This document shows, piece after piece, positions 22,101 through 33,358 of a DNA stretch of 64,000 bases. The stretch spans positions 10,356,501 through 10,420,500 of the forward strand of contig NC_065571.1 of assembly GCF_937616625.2 (NCBI RefSeq), read 5' to 3'. A program made the position numbers and the translations under genes. The notes under the pieces are model-generated. The model saw only the letters and a program-made list of their open reading frames with translations. It ran no database searches and was not told the origin of the DNA. This stretch comes from Mercurialis annua. Taxonomy: Eukaryota > Streptophyta > Magnoliopsida > Malpighiales > Euphorbiaceae. Each line of letters starts with the position of its first letter. Position 1 is the first letter of the stretch.

Positions 22101-23687
22101 AGTGTACACAATGTTTTATTGCATCACCTATCTGATTTATTTCTCAATTTTGCTGCTGCTATTCTATCACTTTCGATCACAATTATTTATAGCTTTAAAA
22201 GAGATAAGAAGTTGCTTTGACAATATGCTGGCGAGATCGCTGCTTATAGTCCCATGATGAGCAAAAACTTGGACTTTTATAGTATGAATCAGATGCCTTG
22301 GACTATAAGGCATTAAATTTTGCAGTAAGACAACTTACACTTCCCTGTACTGCATTTGCAATAAACTTGAAAGTATGTGAAACCAAAATGTGGTACTTTA
22401 CTGAGAGTCTTTGGAGATGAGACGAATCACAAAGGTAACTAACATAGCTAGCAAGCCAACCTACCTTGTATATTATCCATTGGCCAACCCTTTAAGCTTA
22501 TAAGCAAGGAACCTAACCATGGGATGCTCTATGGTCCTGTTAGACTAGCCTCTAATTGTCTTCCCTGCTACATGTCTTTTAAATGCATACGATACGAATA
22601 TCCTGATTTTGAGTCAAAGAAATAACTATTTACTGTGTGAAATAATAATGATGATTATAACAGGAAGTATGAATATCCTGTCTTTTATGCTAACCATCTT
22701 GTAAACGTTTGCACTTTGCACAAATTTAATTTAACCTACAGAAGCAGATAGCCTCCCGTGGTTTCTTGAACTATTGTGCTCACTGATTTTGAAAGAAAAT
22801 GACAATGCTATTTTCTTTTCACGTGGCAGGTTGCTTGCAAGGAACTCAGGAATAGCCGATTGTTTCTCAAGCTCCTAGAAGCTGTTCTTAAAACCGGCAA
22901 TCGCATGAATGATGGAACATTTCGAGGTGGTGCACAAGCATTCAAGCTTGACACGCTTTTGAAGTTAGTTGATGTGAAGGGAACGGATGGCAAGACAACA
23001 CTGTTGCACTTTGTTGTTCAAGAGATTATCCGCTCAGAAGGTGTGAGAGCTGCACGCTCAGCAAAGGAGAGTCGGACATTCTCCAATATCAGTGCCACAA
23101 CTGAAGATCTTCTTCAGGATATTTCCCCTGATACAGAGGAGGAGTATCGCAGCCTTGGTCTTCAGGTGGTTTCTAATTTAAGCAACGATCTAGAAAATGT
23201 CAAGAAAGCAGCAATTATTGATGCTGATATCTTAACGGGAACTGTTGCCAAAATCGGGCTATCACTGTTAAAAACCAAAGATTTCCTGAACAAGGACATG
23301 ATGAGTTTAGATGAACATAGTGAATTCCATGAAACGTTGAAAGGTTTTGTTCAAAATGCTGAGGTTGATGCCATGTCATTGCTGGAAGAAGAGAAGAGAA
23401 TTCTGGCTCTGGTGAAGAGCACCGGTGATTACTTCCATGGGAATGCGGGCAAGGATGAAGGCTTACGTCTGTTCATCATTCTGCGAGACTTCCTGATAAT
23501 TCTAGATAAGGTATGCAAACAGGTGGGTGAGGCCCAAAAGAGGTCAGCAAAAGCACTGAAAAAAGAATCTTCGTCCGCATCATCTCACTCCTCTCCACGC
23601 CAACAACCTTCTCCAGATCTTCGTCAACGGTTGTTTCCAGCAATTGCAGAGAGAAGGGAATATTCTAGTTCAGATGATGAAAGTTGA
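19150..23687 (+). CDS. class I formin (FH5-like)
   Basis: Actin nucleator and barbed-end elongation factor anchored in the plasma membrane. Six exons, 19150-19317, 19775-20540, 20629-21382, 21471-21673, 21863-22098 and 22830-23687, join to 2985 nt (994 residues), all with GT-AG introns. Order: signal peptide (about 1-29, LVILVCASLVGG), extracytoplasmic region with Pro/Ala-rich SPAPAPAP stretch that may contact the wall, membrane helix at about 261-283 (VIIAVVVTAAVTFAF...), basic stop-transfer KICKR, FH1 polyproline (about 387-517) for profilin-actin, and FH2 (about 532-955) with GNRMNDGTFRGGAQAFKL and GKTTLLHFVVQEI. The tail ends in acidic SSSDDES. ATG 19150 is the first Met after an in-frame stop. 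The layout matches Arabidopsis FH5 (At5g54650); neighbouring HSP20 and H2A genes support that orthology. Confidence 0.93.
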
Positions 23688-25336
23688 CGAGTTTCATAGG
23701 TATTGCTATCCTCCCATCATTTCCAAGTGACAAGAATACATTAAATGTGAAAATATGTGTTTGAGCTTATTTTATTTTGTTATTGGGTATATAGATCTGA
23801 TTTGTAAAATTTTGTCATAAGTGAAACAATATGCTGTGAAAGCGCTTTGCTACTTTGCAATTCTCCGAGTTCTGACCATCCTTTATCTCTGAATATATAG
23901 GTTGCTGCTGTGTTGAAAGTTCAGGAAGTAAATATCTCACCGGTTACTTCCATAGCGGGCACTCAAGCACACTTCTGTAAAGAAGGGATACTGAGAAGCG
24001 AAGTTAACCGGTACTTGCACTCGTCTTCCTACAGGTTATGGGGAGCGAAAAAGTAACAATATAATGTCACAGTGACGGAATTCTTCAGCGGAGGACTAAG
24101 ATATCTGTATTCAGATAACTTGTGCATTAGCAGTTAGATACAGGTCTGCCGTTTTAGTTCAAATTCTTTGCATTATTTTTTAATAGGATTTTGTTAAGTG
24201 AATAATTAGCTAGGTAGTTTAAATTTAGAAGTTGCTATATTGAATTAAAATTTTGGAGGAAAAAGATGTATTTGTATAAGGGTTCAACATGCATAATTTT
24301 TTAGATAGAAGTTGGTTTGATGCAATCTTGTAGAAGGATAATTTTTGTGGCAGCTGAAAATTCATAAACAGATTAGAAATTGTACATTTGTTTTGACATA
24401 TTTGGATGTAATTTTAGTTATTTGCAGTGGGATTTATTTTATGCGTATGAATAAAACTCATGATTATTAGACTAAACCCATCTGGAGCCCCTGTATTACA
24501 CGTTTTTTTAATTATCTGGTTCCTATATTTTCTTTTTGCTAGTATGAGTCCCTGGTTTTCGCCAAAATTGACAAAATTGAAAGGCCATGACTTTTGTAAA
24601 ACCAAATAATCAGTTTTTGGCTAAAATCGACAAAATTGAAAGGTCGGGACTTTTGTGAAACTTTTGTGAAAGGTTTGGTCTTTTTACAACATTTGGCCTT
24701 CTTTTTTTTGGTATAACAATACATTTATTTTCATACTAAAATTCTAATACATGTATTTAATTGATTCAAGCCGAGTCAAACTCAATTTTTAATTATTTTA
24801 TCTAGCTCAAGATAAAGCTATTAAAATAAAATTTATAAAGATTTGATTTGATTTGATTTTTGAACTTTAAATTTTAGAGTCTAAATGAATTAGAATATAG
24901 AATTTACTGTATTTTAACTAGATTTCACTCAAAAACACTCATAATACAATTGATAATGTTTCTAGTAGTAGTCAATAATTTATGGTGTATAAGTGGATAT
25001 TTTAAGAGGAATTGTTACTTTCTCACCACAATTTCAAAAAGAATATTAAATTAAACAAACAGATAAATTAGACTTAATTAAATAAATATATGAAGACAAA
25101 ATAATACATAATGATTTTTTCAAAAATTTGGCACATAAAAATTATATTTCCACATCTCTTTTAATATGTTTTTTATATAGAGAATTAATAAACAATGAAA
25201 CTGCTAATATATATATATATATATATATACACTCTTAGTCTTACCATTAATTATTATATTAACAAATTAAATTTAGAAATTAATCACCCGCACCCCCCCC
25301 CCCCCACCCCCGAATATCAACCTAGTTCAACTTTTG
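23688..25336. other. formin 3' flank and transposon debris
   Basis: The first 450 bases are probably formin 3' UTR and terminator; possible 3'-UTR splice sites exist but are not provable. ACTAAACCCATCTGGAGCCCC at 24472 starts a one-sided copy of the MITE family found intact at 59125-59460. Further on there is an AT dinucleotide run (25208-25229) and a 13-base poly-C (about 25291-25305). No gene is seen. Confidence 0.5.
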
Positions 25337-25818
25337 CAAAATAAATGTATAAACGGTGTAAATGAGTTGGGCTACTCGCGAATTATTCGAGATCGACTCG
25401 AAAAAATTGAGCTGAGTTCGAGCTCAAGCCTTATCTCAAGCCGAGATCAAGTATCAATTAAGAAGGTTTGTGAGGCTCGCGAGCCTAAACGAGACTCATA
25501 CAACATAAAATAATAATTTATATTTTTATTATATTAGCTTTTTATATCGTGAAAATTAAGTATATATCATCTTCGTTCATCAATAAAATATTTAAAATAC
25601 ATCAAATATTATAATTTTTTTAATTTTTTAATTAAATTGAGTCAAGTTCGACCTCAAACCCGAGTAGCTCGGATATCGTTCGAGCTCAAGCTCAAGTTTG
25701 GAAATTTAAATATGTTCGAGGTCGAGCTCAAACTCGAACTTGTATATATAACACACTCGAGTTCGAGTTCGAGCTCGACCTTGGCCTAGCTCGGATTTGA
25801 CTCGGTCCATTTACACCC
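25337..25818. mobile_element. GTTCGAGCTCG-type MITE, copy 1
   Basis: The ends read GGTGTAAATGAGTTGGGC and, mirrored, GGTCCATTTACACCCC. The subterminal parts are dense in TTCGAGCTCGA palindromes around an AT-rich centre with AAAATACATCAAATA. A second copy in the same orientation at 46265-46722 aligns along its length, including GAGATCRAGTATCAA and TAACACACTCGAG. No coding capacity. The family resembles hAT-type MITEs, but no clear target-site duplication remains. Confidence 0.7.
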
Positions 25819-26027
25819 CTGCTACTTCCTTCTTAAAAAAGAGTTCTGCCATAATAACAATTTCTTAACTTAATAAAAATTCAAAATTGAAATAAATAAT
25901 AAGAGGTTTCCACCATAAAAATAGTTACTCTTAAGATATTGAGAATCACAAATCACACTGAACAGTGGAATAAATGGTACCTTATGTAGACTAATTTGTT
26001 TTTGATTTTTTTAACAAGTTTGAAGTT

Positions 26028-26177
26028 ATGAAGACGAAAAGAAGAAATCAGACAAACATATTTGAATTTCTCCATGGAGAATTAGAAGCTATAATTTTCC
26101 AAAAGTTGCCGATCAAAACCCTAGTGAGTTGCACCTTTGTCTGCAAGTCATGGAACCTTCTTATAAAAGAATTATAA
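26028..26177 (+). pseudogene. truncated F-box gene fragment
   Basis: A 49-codon frame encodes only an F-box motif: FLHGELEAIIFQKLPIKTLV, then CTFVCKSWNLLIKE, then a stop. It closely resembles the N-terminus of the intact F-box gene at 40199-38997 (EELKLEIFQKLPVRTLL). The C-terminal substrate-binding part is absent and replaced by Copia sequence. F-box genes often leave such relics. It could be transcribed, but I do not expect a working SCF subunit. Confidence 0.75.
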
Positions 26178-27345
26178 TATCTTTAGTACAGCTGGTGGAG
26201 CATGTTCGATCAAAACCCTACTATACTTGAAGGGTACAGTGATGCAGATTGAAATATTGTATCAGATGATTCCAAAGCTACAAGCGACTATATCTTTAGT
26301 ATAGCTGGTGGAGCTGTTTCTTGGAAATCAAAGAAACATATGATTTTGGCTCAATCTACGATGGAGTCATAAATGATAGCTTTAGCTGCTGCTAGTGAAG
26401 AAGCAGGATGGTTAAGAAGCCTGCTAGCTGAGATTCTTTTATGGGAAAAACCGATATCACATGTGTTGATCCATTGCGATAGTACTGCGGCTATTGGAAA
26501 AATTGAGAACCGTTACTATAACTGTAAGAAACGACAGATGCGTCGTAAGCACAGCATTGTTAGAGAATTTATCTCAACAGGGGCTGTAAGAGTGGATCAT
26601 GTACGCACTGATGAAAACTTAACGGATCCTTTGACGAAAAGATTAGGTAGAGAGAAAGTCCATAAAACTTCTAAGGGAATGGGACTATTGCCTATAGAAT
26701 GAGTCATCCATAATGGTAACCCGACCTAACTGACTGGAGATCCCAATAAATAGGTTCAATGGGTAATAACAAGTTATGATTGATATGAGTCAGAGCATGC
26801 AATATTGAAGCATGATTCCTGAAGCGATTAGAGGATGTGTTAATAGAATCTCTTAATGAAGTCTATACTCCATATGGAGTGGAGTACCTAGCTACAGGAG
26901 TACTCTTGATGGCTTCACCTTTGTGAATGTGAAAGTGGGGCCGCTTTCCATGAAATTTGAGGCAAAAATTTCTAGGGCGTTCACTAAACTGGGATAGACG
27001 TGCAAGGCCATAAATGCACAGGCTTTTGAATACACAATTAAAAGGTTGTGTGTGGTTTGATGTCCGAGATAGAGTTCAAGACTACGAGTCACTCTTGTTG
27101 AATCAGAATCCTACTCACTACGCAAAAGTTCAAATCGAAAGATACTTTTGCTTATGCGCAATGATACAGAAATTGTTCGAGATATTTTTAAAAAATTTCA
27201 ACTGGGGGATTGTTGAATCAAGTGTGTGCGAACACACTTTAGTGTGAAAAATTCAAAATAAGAAAAGTGCATTAAATTCCCACATTGGTAAGGAGTGTGA
27301 CTTATCATGGGTTTATACTTGAAAGGCGGACTTGTTTTACTCCGA
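26178..27345 (+). mobile_element. 3' remnant of a Ty1/Copia retrotransposon
   Basis: The remnant contains the RNase H end of pol, a polypurine tract CTGGGGGA ending just before 27211, and the first part of the 3' LTR beginning TGTTGAATCAAGTGTGTG at 27211. The LTR loses recognisable continuity after about 27345, so its end is approximate. Gag, protease, integrase and RT are gone. The 5' junction with the F-box fragment is scrambled (see findings). Confidence 0.7.
26218..26702 (+). pseudogene. Copia RNase H domain, one in-frame stop
   Basis: Frame: EGYSDADWN, then [66 protein letters not shown] and NLTDPLTKRLGRE. These are the standard landmarks of the Ty1/Copia RNase H. The stop at 26370-26372 (TAA) stands where the family has Glu, one base away from GAA. 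The first Asp (YSDADW) and the DS pair of HCDSTAA are retained. The rest of pol upstream is missing, so it is dead. Confidence 0.85.
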
Positions 27346-28694
27346 AACATAAATTATCAGAAACGTACTAAACACTCAAAAACATCCTAAAGACATGCTT
27401 CTAAGTGGATCCAGAGGTAAATATATCAAGAACATCAGGCATGGCAAATCAAATAGTTTATGGCTAAACATGTGATTCTACCTATAGAGATTTGATCAGA
27501 TATGACCAAATCTGACATGTGAGAGCAATTAAGACATATAGAACATCCTAAAAACACATGTTTATAATTTAAATCAGGTATAAGCATGGCATATTCATCA
27601 GAATTAACAGTTTGTAGCAATTATGGAAATGATCAGCAACAACAGTTATATCAAGATGACTTTTATTGCAATTAAGATACAGTTACGAACATATATAATC
27701 ATGCAATGTGTAAGATGATAAAGACAATGATTATTTGCTCAGAATTACTGTTTCGAGTCATTGGCTCGTTTTTTGGTGATCCGAATGTGGAATCCAACTT
27801 TGAATCTACGCGCAGCAGGGCATTCTTGAATAAAATAAAGCATATAAGCTTGTTTGATTAACTGAAATTGACTGGTGTATGTGTGGTGGGGGGCTATGTG
27901 GTTTGGCCTACACTAGCATTTTTAGGTTTTTATGTTGTTTTTCTATACGTACTGGTGCCACCATTGGCTAGGCTGAGTTAAGGATGTATTTATAATGATC
28001 AATCAGGTATAGGGTTAGTTAGTGTTTGTATTGCATTAGGTATTATGAAAATGAGTGGAGTGATAGAGTTAGAAATGTTAATTAAATAATTATCAATATG
28101 AAATTCGGATTTATTCTTGAATGAGTAAAAGGTGGTTGAAAGCTATTTTTTATGTCCGAAAGTATAAAACGACTTCTAGGATCCTAGAAGTTTGGGTATG
28201 GTCAATTTAACTCATCAAATTTGCAAATTGGCCCATAAACTCTTAAGATATTTCAATTAGTCCAATTTTCTAAACTTAGATTACATTTTTTTTGGATTTT
28301 TATAAGCTATTTACGGCTAATTACATTTTAATCTTTCAAGTTCGCAACTGTGCACTGATCACGTCCGCTTTAATTCAAACAAACGAATCAATTCAGACAA
28401 ATGTTTTTAAAAATCATCATTGGACCTTTATCAATTTTTACCTGTCCGGAGAATAGGTGTCTATAATATGCCATAAAAATAATGGTAAAATGGTTATTAT
28501 GGTCCTCAAAAGTATCAAAAAGGATTTTTCAGGCTATTAAAATTTGGTTGTGGTCAATTTAGCCCATGAAATCTATAAATCGCCTGTAAACTTCAATTAT
28601 TAACCGAATCGGTGCCATAACAGTTCTACCATGAATCCAGATTTTTAAAATACTGCTGCAAAGTACAAAGGAACCACAACATCAAATTTTTAAA
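27346..28694. other. intergenic, weak direct repeats
   Basis: Two diverged copies of a segment with ACATCCTAAARACA...GGCATGGCA lie near 27380 and 27542. Two diverged copies of GGTCAATTTARCYCATSAAAT with upstream GTATMAAA-RG lie near 28145-28250 and 28490-28600. These may be relics of an unclassified repeat. I see no gene. Confidence 0.4.
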
Positions 28695-29073
28695 GAGCAA
28701 ATTACTCTGAGGTATCTCACATTTGTCATAATTCACAGTTTGCTACCTTTATTTGAAAATCAAACGATTTGGTACTTCAATTTTGATTTTGTAAACTATA
28801 AGACCCTTATGTTAAATATAGGTACTCAAACGTTAACGTATGTGAGGTATCAAATTGTTTACATAATTGAAACTGAGATACTATATTGTTTATATAATTG
28901 AAACTGAGGTACTAAATCGTTTGAAAGTAAGTTTCAAATTATTAACTGAACTAACAGAAGTGCCTTATAATTTACAAAATTAAAACTGTGGTATTAAATT
29001 GTTTGATTTTTAAATATAAGGTATCAAACTGTAAATTATGATAAATATAAGATATCTTAGAGTAATTTGCTCT
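28695..29073. mobile_element. MITE, 379 bp, 8-bp TSD
   Basis: Terminal inverted repeats GAGCAAATTACTCTGAGGTA and, in complement of the right end, AGAGCAAATTACTCTAAGAT continue inward for about 50 bases. TTTTTAAA flanks both sides (28687-28694 and 29074-29081), consistent with hAT-type insertion, although the T-run makes the boundary uncertain by a base. Non-coding. It lies about 750 bases upstream of the H2A start. Confidence 0.75.
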
Positions 29074-29171
29074 TTTTTAAAGTGATACAAAAAAAAGGTC
29101 ATTAATGTAATGAACAAAGGGTCAACGCGTCCCCTAAATTTGTAACACGTGATCATCTCACCCAATTTATA

Positions 29172-29431
29172 TTCCCTCCGTCCCGTTTAAGAAGGGACAA
29201 ATGAGTTTTGCACAAATATTAATAGAATAAGACAATATTTTATTTTATCATGTCTACCCCTATTAATTAGTATGGTTTAATGTAAATTGAGTTGCATTGA
29301 ATGCATATTGAAATAACTAAAGGGATAAAAGTGGAAGTTTAATATAAATTGGCACAAAAAACACGATATGACCTTTTTAGATGGGACAAATAAAAATGGG
29401 ATATGTTCCTTCTTAAACGGGACGGAGGGAG
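29172..29431. mobile_element. Stowaway-type MITE, copy 1
   Basis: Ends TTCCCTCCGTCCCGTTTAAG and CTTAAACGGGACGGAGGGAG are inverted and flanked by TA on both sides (29170-29171 and 29432-29433), the Tc1/mariner target. Length is 260 bp. A same-family copy of 263 bp lies at 58760-59022. It ends about 400 bases upstream of the H2A ATG, at the edge of its promoter. Confidence 0.88.
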
Positions 29432-29671
29432 TACTTGTTTGAACAACCAACCTCAAAAATTTTCAGTTTTAGATCAAATAACCCTATAATTATATTTTTA
29501 AAACGCGTAAAATACAAATCGGAAGCGTTGACCTTTTCTTCTTAATGTAATTCATTCCTAGATTCAGAATTTCATAGTCCGATCCGAACCAAAAGACCCA
29601 AACCAAAACCAAGCGGCAACAAACAAAATCCTCACCGTTCTAGTCTCGCTAATCTAACGGTACACATTCTC

Positions 29672-29727
29672 AATCCGCGTAACTCAATCCTATTGGTTTA
29701 CCATCGAATCCTTATTCCCTATATAAA
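29672..29727 (+). promoter_or_regulatory. H2A promoter: octamer-like motif and TATA box
   Basis: AATCCGCG (29672-29679) is, on the other strand, CGCGGATT, seven of eight matches to the plant histone octamer CGCGGATC, which drives S-phase expression. The TATA box CTATATAAAC follows at 29719-29728, about 100 bases before the ATG. The spacing (about 40 bases) is what plant histone promoters show. Confidence 0.65.
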
Positions 29728-29828
29728 CATCAAACTCCTCCATTTCTCTCACATAGCTAATAAATAACGAACTAGTTTTTTCAGCTCTCTCTCGATTTGT
29801 CTCCGTTTAATTTGTGATTTTGGTTTCA

Positions 29829-30810
29829 ATGGCTGGTAGAGGCAAAACTTTAGGATCTGGTGCCGCTAAAAAGGCGACGTCGAGGAGTAGCAAGGCGGGT
29901 TTGCAGTTTCCTGTTGGTCGTATTGCTAGGTTTTTGAAGGCCGGAAAATATGCCGAGCGTGTTGGAGCCGGAGCTCCGGTTTATCTCGCCGCCGTTCTTG
30001 AGTATCTCGCTGCTGAGGTAATTTTAATTTTCTTTTGATTTTGATTTGAGATTTTTGTTTTTTTTGTGTTAGTTTGGATTTGGGGATTTAGGGTTTGTTA
30101 GATTTTCAATTTCTGATTTATAATCGAAATGGGTAAAATTGACACGTGTATTTATGATTCGGTATTGTCAGTTAGGGTGTAATTAATATAATTATTCTAG
30201 ATTCGAAGTTCAATTTGGAAACAATTTTGGAATTAGGCATAACATTCATATGCTAATTTTGTCTAATTGTCTCATGGATTATAAAATTTAAGTTTAGGGT
30301 TTTTGCATTTTCAAATGATTTATGAATGTTAGTTTGTTTAACCATGTCTGTTCGAATTAGGGGTTTTGCATATTCTATTGATCTATGATTTTGTATGCTT
30401 AATTAGGTCTGTTTAATTTAGAGTTTGTTTTGCATTGTAAATTGGATTATGATTTTGTTTGTTTAATTGTGTCTGTTTGAATTAGGTTTTTTTGCATATT
30501 CAATTGATTGATGATTTCATTTGTTTAATTGGGTCTGCTTGAATTAGGTTTTTTTTTTGTTGGGCATTTTCAATAGACAATGATTTTATTTGTTTTTCAG
30601 GTCCTTGAATTAGCTGGAAATGCAGCAAGAGACAATAAGAAAACAAGAATCGTCCCACGACACATTCAATTAGCAGTGAGGAACGATGAGGAGCTCAGCA
30701 AGCTGCTCGGAGACGTGACCATTGCTAACGGAGGAGTTATGCCCAACATTCACAACCTTCTCCTCCCCAAGAAGGGTCCCTCAAAGAGCCCTGCTGATGA
30801 TGACAGTTAA
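29829..30810 (+). CDS. histone H2A (replication type)
   Basis: Core nucleosomal histone of 132 residues in two exons, 29829-30017 and 30601-30810; the intron follows the codon for the Glu of EYLAAE, a conserved place in plant H2A genes. The histone fold is complete: [66 protein letters not shown], and the docking region [15 protein letters not shown]. Acidic-patch Glu/Asp (EYLAAE and NDEE) are all present. The tail ends SPADDDS: there is no SQEF (so not H2A.X), no long KSPKK tail (not a typical H2A.W), and the sequence is far from H2A.Z. ATG 29829 gives the standard MAGRGK start; the Met five codons earlier is leader. It resembles Arabidopsis HTA1/HTA2. Confidence 0.97.
30296..30600 (+). repeat. 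~62-bp tandem repeat inside the H2A intron
   Basis: The 3' half of the 583-bp intron consists of about five imperfect tandem units. Each runs GAATTAGG-T(n)GCAT, TTCAATTGATTGATGATTT, then TTTGTTTAATTGGGTCTG. Starts lie near 30296, 30356, 30416, 30480 and 30541. The last unit ends in the acceptor TTTTTCAG. Confidence 0.7.
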
Positions 30811-32123
30811 GCTGAAATTCAATCAATTTAGGGAACAAGATCACAGATTCTTACAAACCTATTGCGTTTCCACTGAAATTTCTTTTCTCTTCTAGCTCTT
30901 AGTTTAATTAGTTTTCTTTTTGTTGTCTCTTTTTATTTAGGGTTTGGGATTCTATGTAGCTGCAGTAGGATTGATTAGTTTGTTTCTTTGGTGGTTGAGT
31001 AGTTAGTGATGTGCATATCTCTTAATTATTATCTTGTAGTTCTCTTCTAATAGAAATCAAAATATTGTTGGAATTTTTTTTTCCTTAATGACATTTGAGT
31101 TTTATTTAGTCTTATCCAATATGTATCCAATCACCAAATAATTTTCTCTTTGGTTTTTAAATTTGGATATGGACTCTATATGGACTCTAAATTTAATTTA
31201 CAATCTCAAGCTTATTTCTATTTCAAGGTCTCAAATTATAGAATAGTTTCTACTTTTAGATCTAGTTAACTAAAATATTTCTAATTGAATTAGTTTTAGA
31301 TATTAAAGTAAATTGCCCATGGTTTTAATAACAATAATAATTACTAATATTTTTTAATAGTTTCAGTATTAAAAGTAATTTTTTATGAGTGATTTTAAAT
31401 TATTAATTAATAAAAATATATTGAGAAGATGAATCTATTAATGATTCAATAAAGATATTACAGAGAGTTAGTATTATTTTAACTAAATAAACTAAATTTT
31501 GTAACATGTGTAAATCAAACAAAACCAATATCAAGTCACTTTTTATCCTTTTTGTATTAAGAATTTAAAATTGAAATTTGATGTTTATAAATTATTTTTA
31601 TTTTTCTTTATATGAAGACCTAAGTATTAATAAATATTATTTATTTCTAATATCTTATAAGACAATTGTATGAGATAATATTTAAATGTTCAATTCATTT
31701 ACGTTTCATGCTAAAATATTAATATTAACATAAAACATGTAATAAAAATAAGTTTATGGATACATTTGGTAAAAAGTATAAAAATTATTATAGTTAAAAA
31801 ATGAATAAGAACGTAATTGGTCTTGAACAGAAAATCATGCTTTGGATTGATTTTGGTGTGTTCACCCCTTTTTATGGAGATGTACGCATAAATATTCAAT
31901 TTTTTTTAAATATTTTCTATATTTTTAATTTATCAAAGTATTAAAAAAATTGACTTAATTTTTTCCCTCCTTTCGATTACTCTTCAATTTGGCGCAAAAT
32001 TGATAAGTTCAAAAATATTTGGATGAACAAAATCTTATATTGAATATCAACAAATGGAAGCTATAGTACTTTTTTACAGATTTAGATTATTTAGTCTAAC
32101 AAAACACAAGTCAAAACAGATGA
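30811..32123. other. H2A 3' flank and AT-rich spacer
   Basis: The first 250 bases are the probable H2A 3' UTR; a plant replication-type H2A message is polyadenylated, and no metazoan histone stem-loop is seen. The rest is simple AT-rich sequence with no gene that I can support. Confidence 0.5.
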
Positions 32124-32714
32124 TCAATGATCACTTAAATTTTCGTCAAGTTCAGGCAAAATCAGATTTTCATCAATCATCGGCTCTTCTGGCAAAACTA
32201 GATTTTCATCAAGCATTTCAGGCAAATTCAGATTTTGGTCAAGGATCTGCTGCTCTTCATGAGGCAAAACCAGATTATCTAGCAGAGGAACATATGCGTT
32301 TTCATTTTCGTTCTCAATCTGCAACCCCGAATAAAGTCGCTGGCCCATAAGAAACGCCTGCCTCTCGATCAAATCAGACCCCGTATGACCACTTCGGACT
32401 CTTCTTGCATATTTTTGAACCAAGAGTTCATTGATTGAATTCTGTTCCGTCACCGTGAGTTTCTTGAAATCTCTTGATTCTGCATTGAGGAATTCGATCT
32501 CAGAAGATGTATTAGCATTAATCTTATGATAAATTGTTAAAAAATCATCGGTTTCTTGATGGATTTTGGGTAGATAAGTGGCCAAGTCGTTGCCGATTTC
32601 GTCGACCCACCCTTGAACCTTCTCCTTCCCATACAAGATCATGTACTGTCGTAATTCTTGCTTGAACAATTCTTGAAAATAAGAAGATAGATGAGGGTTA
32701 TTGGGAGGATTCAT
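32124..32714 (-). CDS. hypothetical protein, 196 aa, acidic C-terminal repeats
   Basis: An intronless frame starts at the ATG 32714-32712. I do not recognise the family. Residues 1-110 look like a soluble helical domain (FQELFKQELRQYMILYGKEK, GWVDEIGNDLATYLPKIHQE). Residues about 145-196 are a repeat of D-[EQN]-N-L-x-LPE (DNLVLP, DQNLNLPE, DENLVLPE, DENLILPE, DENL), also visible as 27-39-bp DNA repeats with GGCAAAACTAGATTTTCATC. No signal peptide or membrane helix is seen. Codon usage looks coding and the frame is long for such AT-rich DNA. It may be a lineage-specific gene, or the second half of a broken gene. Confidence 0.5.
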   Translation of the reverse strand: MNPPNNPHLSSYFQELFKQELRQYMILYGKEKVQGWVDEIGNDLATYLPKIHQETDDFLTIYHKINANTSSEIEFLNAESRDFKKLTVTEQNSINELLVQKYARRVRSGHTGSDLIERQAFLMGQRLYSGLQIENENENAYVPLLDNLVLPHEEQQILDQNLNLPEMLDENLVLPEEPMIDENLILPELDENLSDH

Positions 32715-33134
32715 TTCAAGAATCGTTTAAGAGAGGTAATGCTTTTCTGGGTTTTCAGTTCTTGAATTGAATGATTATGACTTCTTGAATTGAATGTTTT
32801 CTCTAGTTTATCACTTCTTGAACTGAATGTAACGAACACAATGTGTGTAACTAACTTTCCCTCCTAGCACTCCTTGGAAAAATTTACAAATCAGAATTTT
32901 ACCCTTACTTACAGTAGTTTTTCTCAAAAATTGGATTAAAAGCCCAGTAAAGAAAAATAATGGTTTGCAAGAAAAAGTTTTAAAATTAGTATTTCAGTAT
33001 TTTATTCTCAAAGTATATGAACTGAATATACAATTTTTTTTATATATATAAAAGTTATTCTACTTAATTATAAGTAACCTATACTAAAAGTATTCATTAA
33101 ACTAATACATTCAAAAAATTAATATCAATTTTTA

Positions 33135-33358
33135 GAGAAATTCTTAGGTAGACTCGGTCTACCACGTCATCCGTAGACCAAACCTATCACATTATGACAC
33201 GTCATTAAAATGATGGTAATCTTATAATATTACTATTTAAAGATGTAAATAAGTAAAAAACAAATTTACAAGATTGCCATCATTTTAATGACGTGTCATG
33301 ATGTGATAGGTTAGTCTACGGATAACGTGCTAGACCGAGTCTACATAAGAATTTCTCC
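33135..33358. mobile_element. MITE, 224 bp, 8-bp TSD AATTTTTA
   Basis: The ends GAGAAATTCTTAGGTAGACT and, mirrored, GGAGAAATTCTTATGTAGACT continue as CGGTCTA and then as further inverted homology (CCTATCACATYATGACACGTC). The 8-bp repeat AATTTTTA is exact at 33127-33134 and 33359-33366. hAT-type MITE, near-palindromic over its whole length, recently inserted by the look of its TSD. Confidence 0.88.

Noticed and set aside
26178..27345. Intact LTR retrotransposon
   Set aside because: No 5' LTR, PBS, gag, protease, integrase or RT; one stop in RNase H; the 3' LTR fades out.
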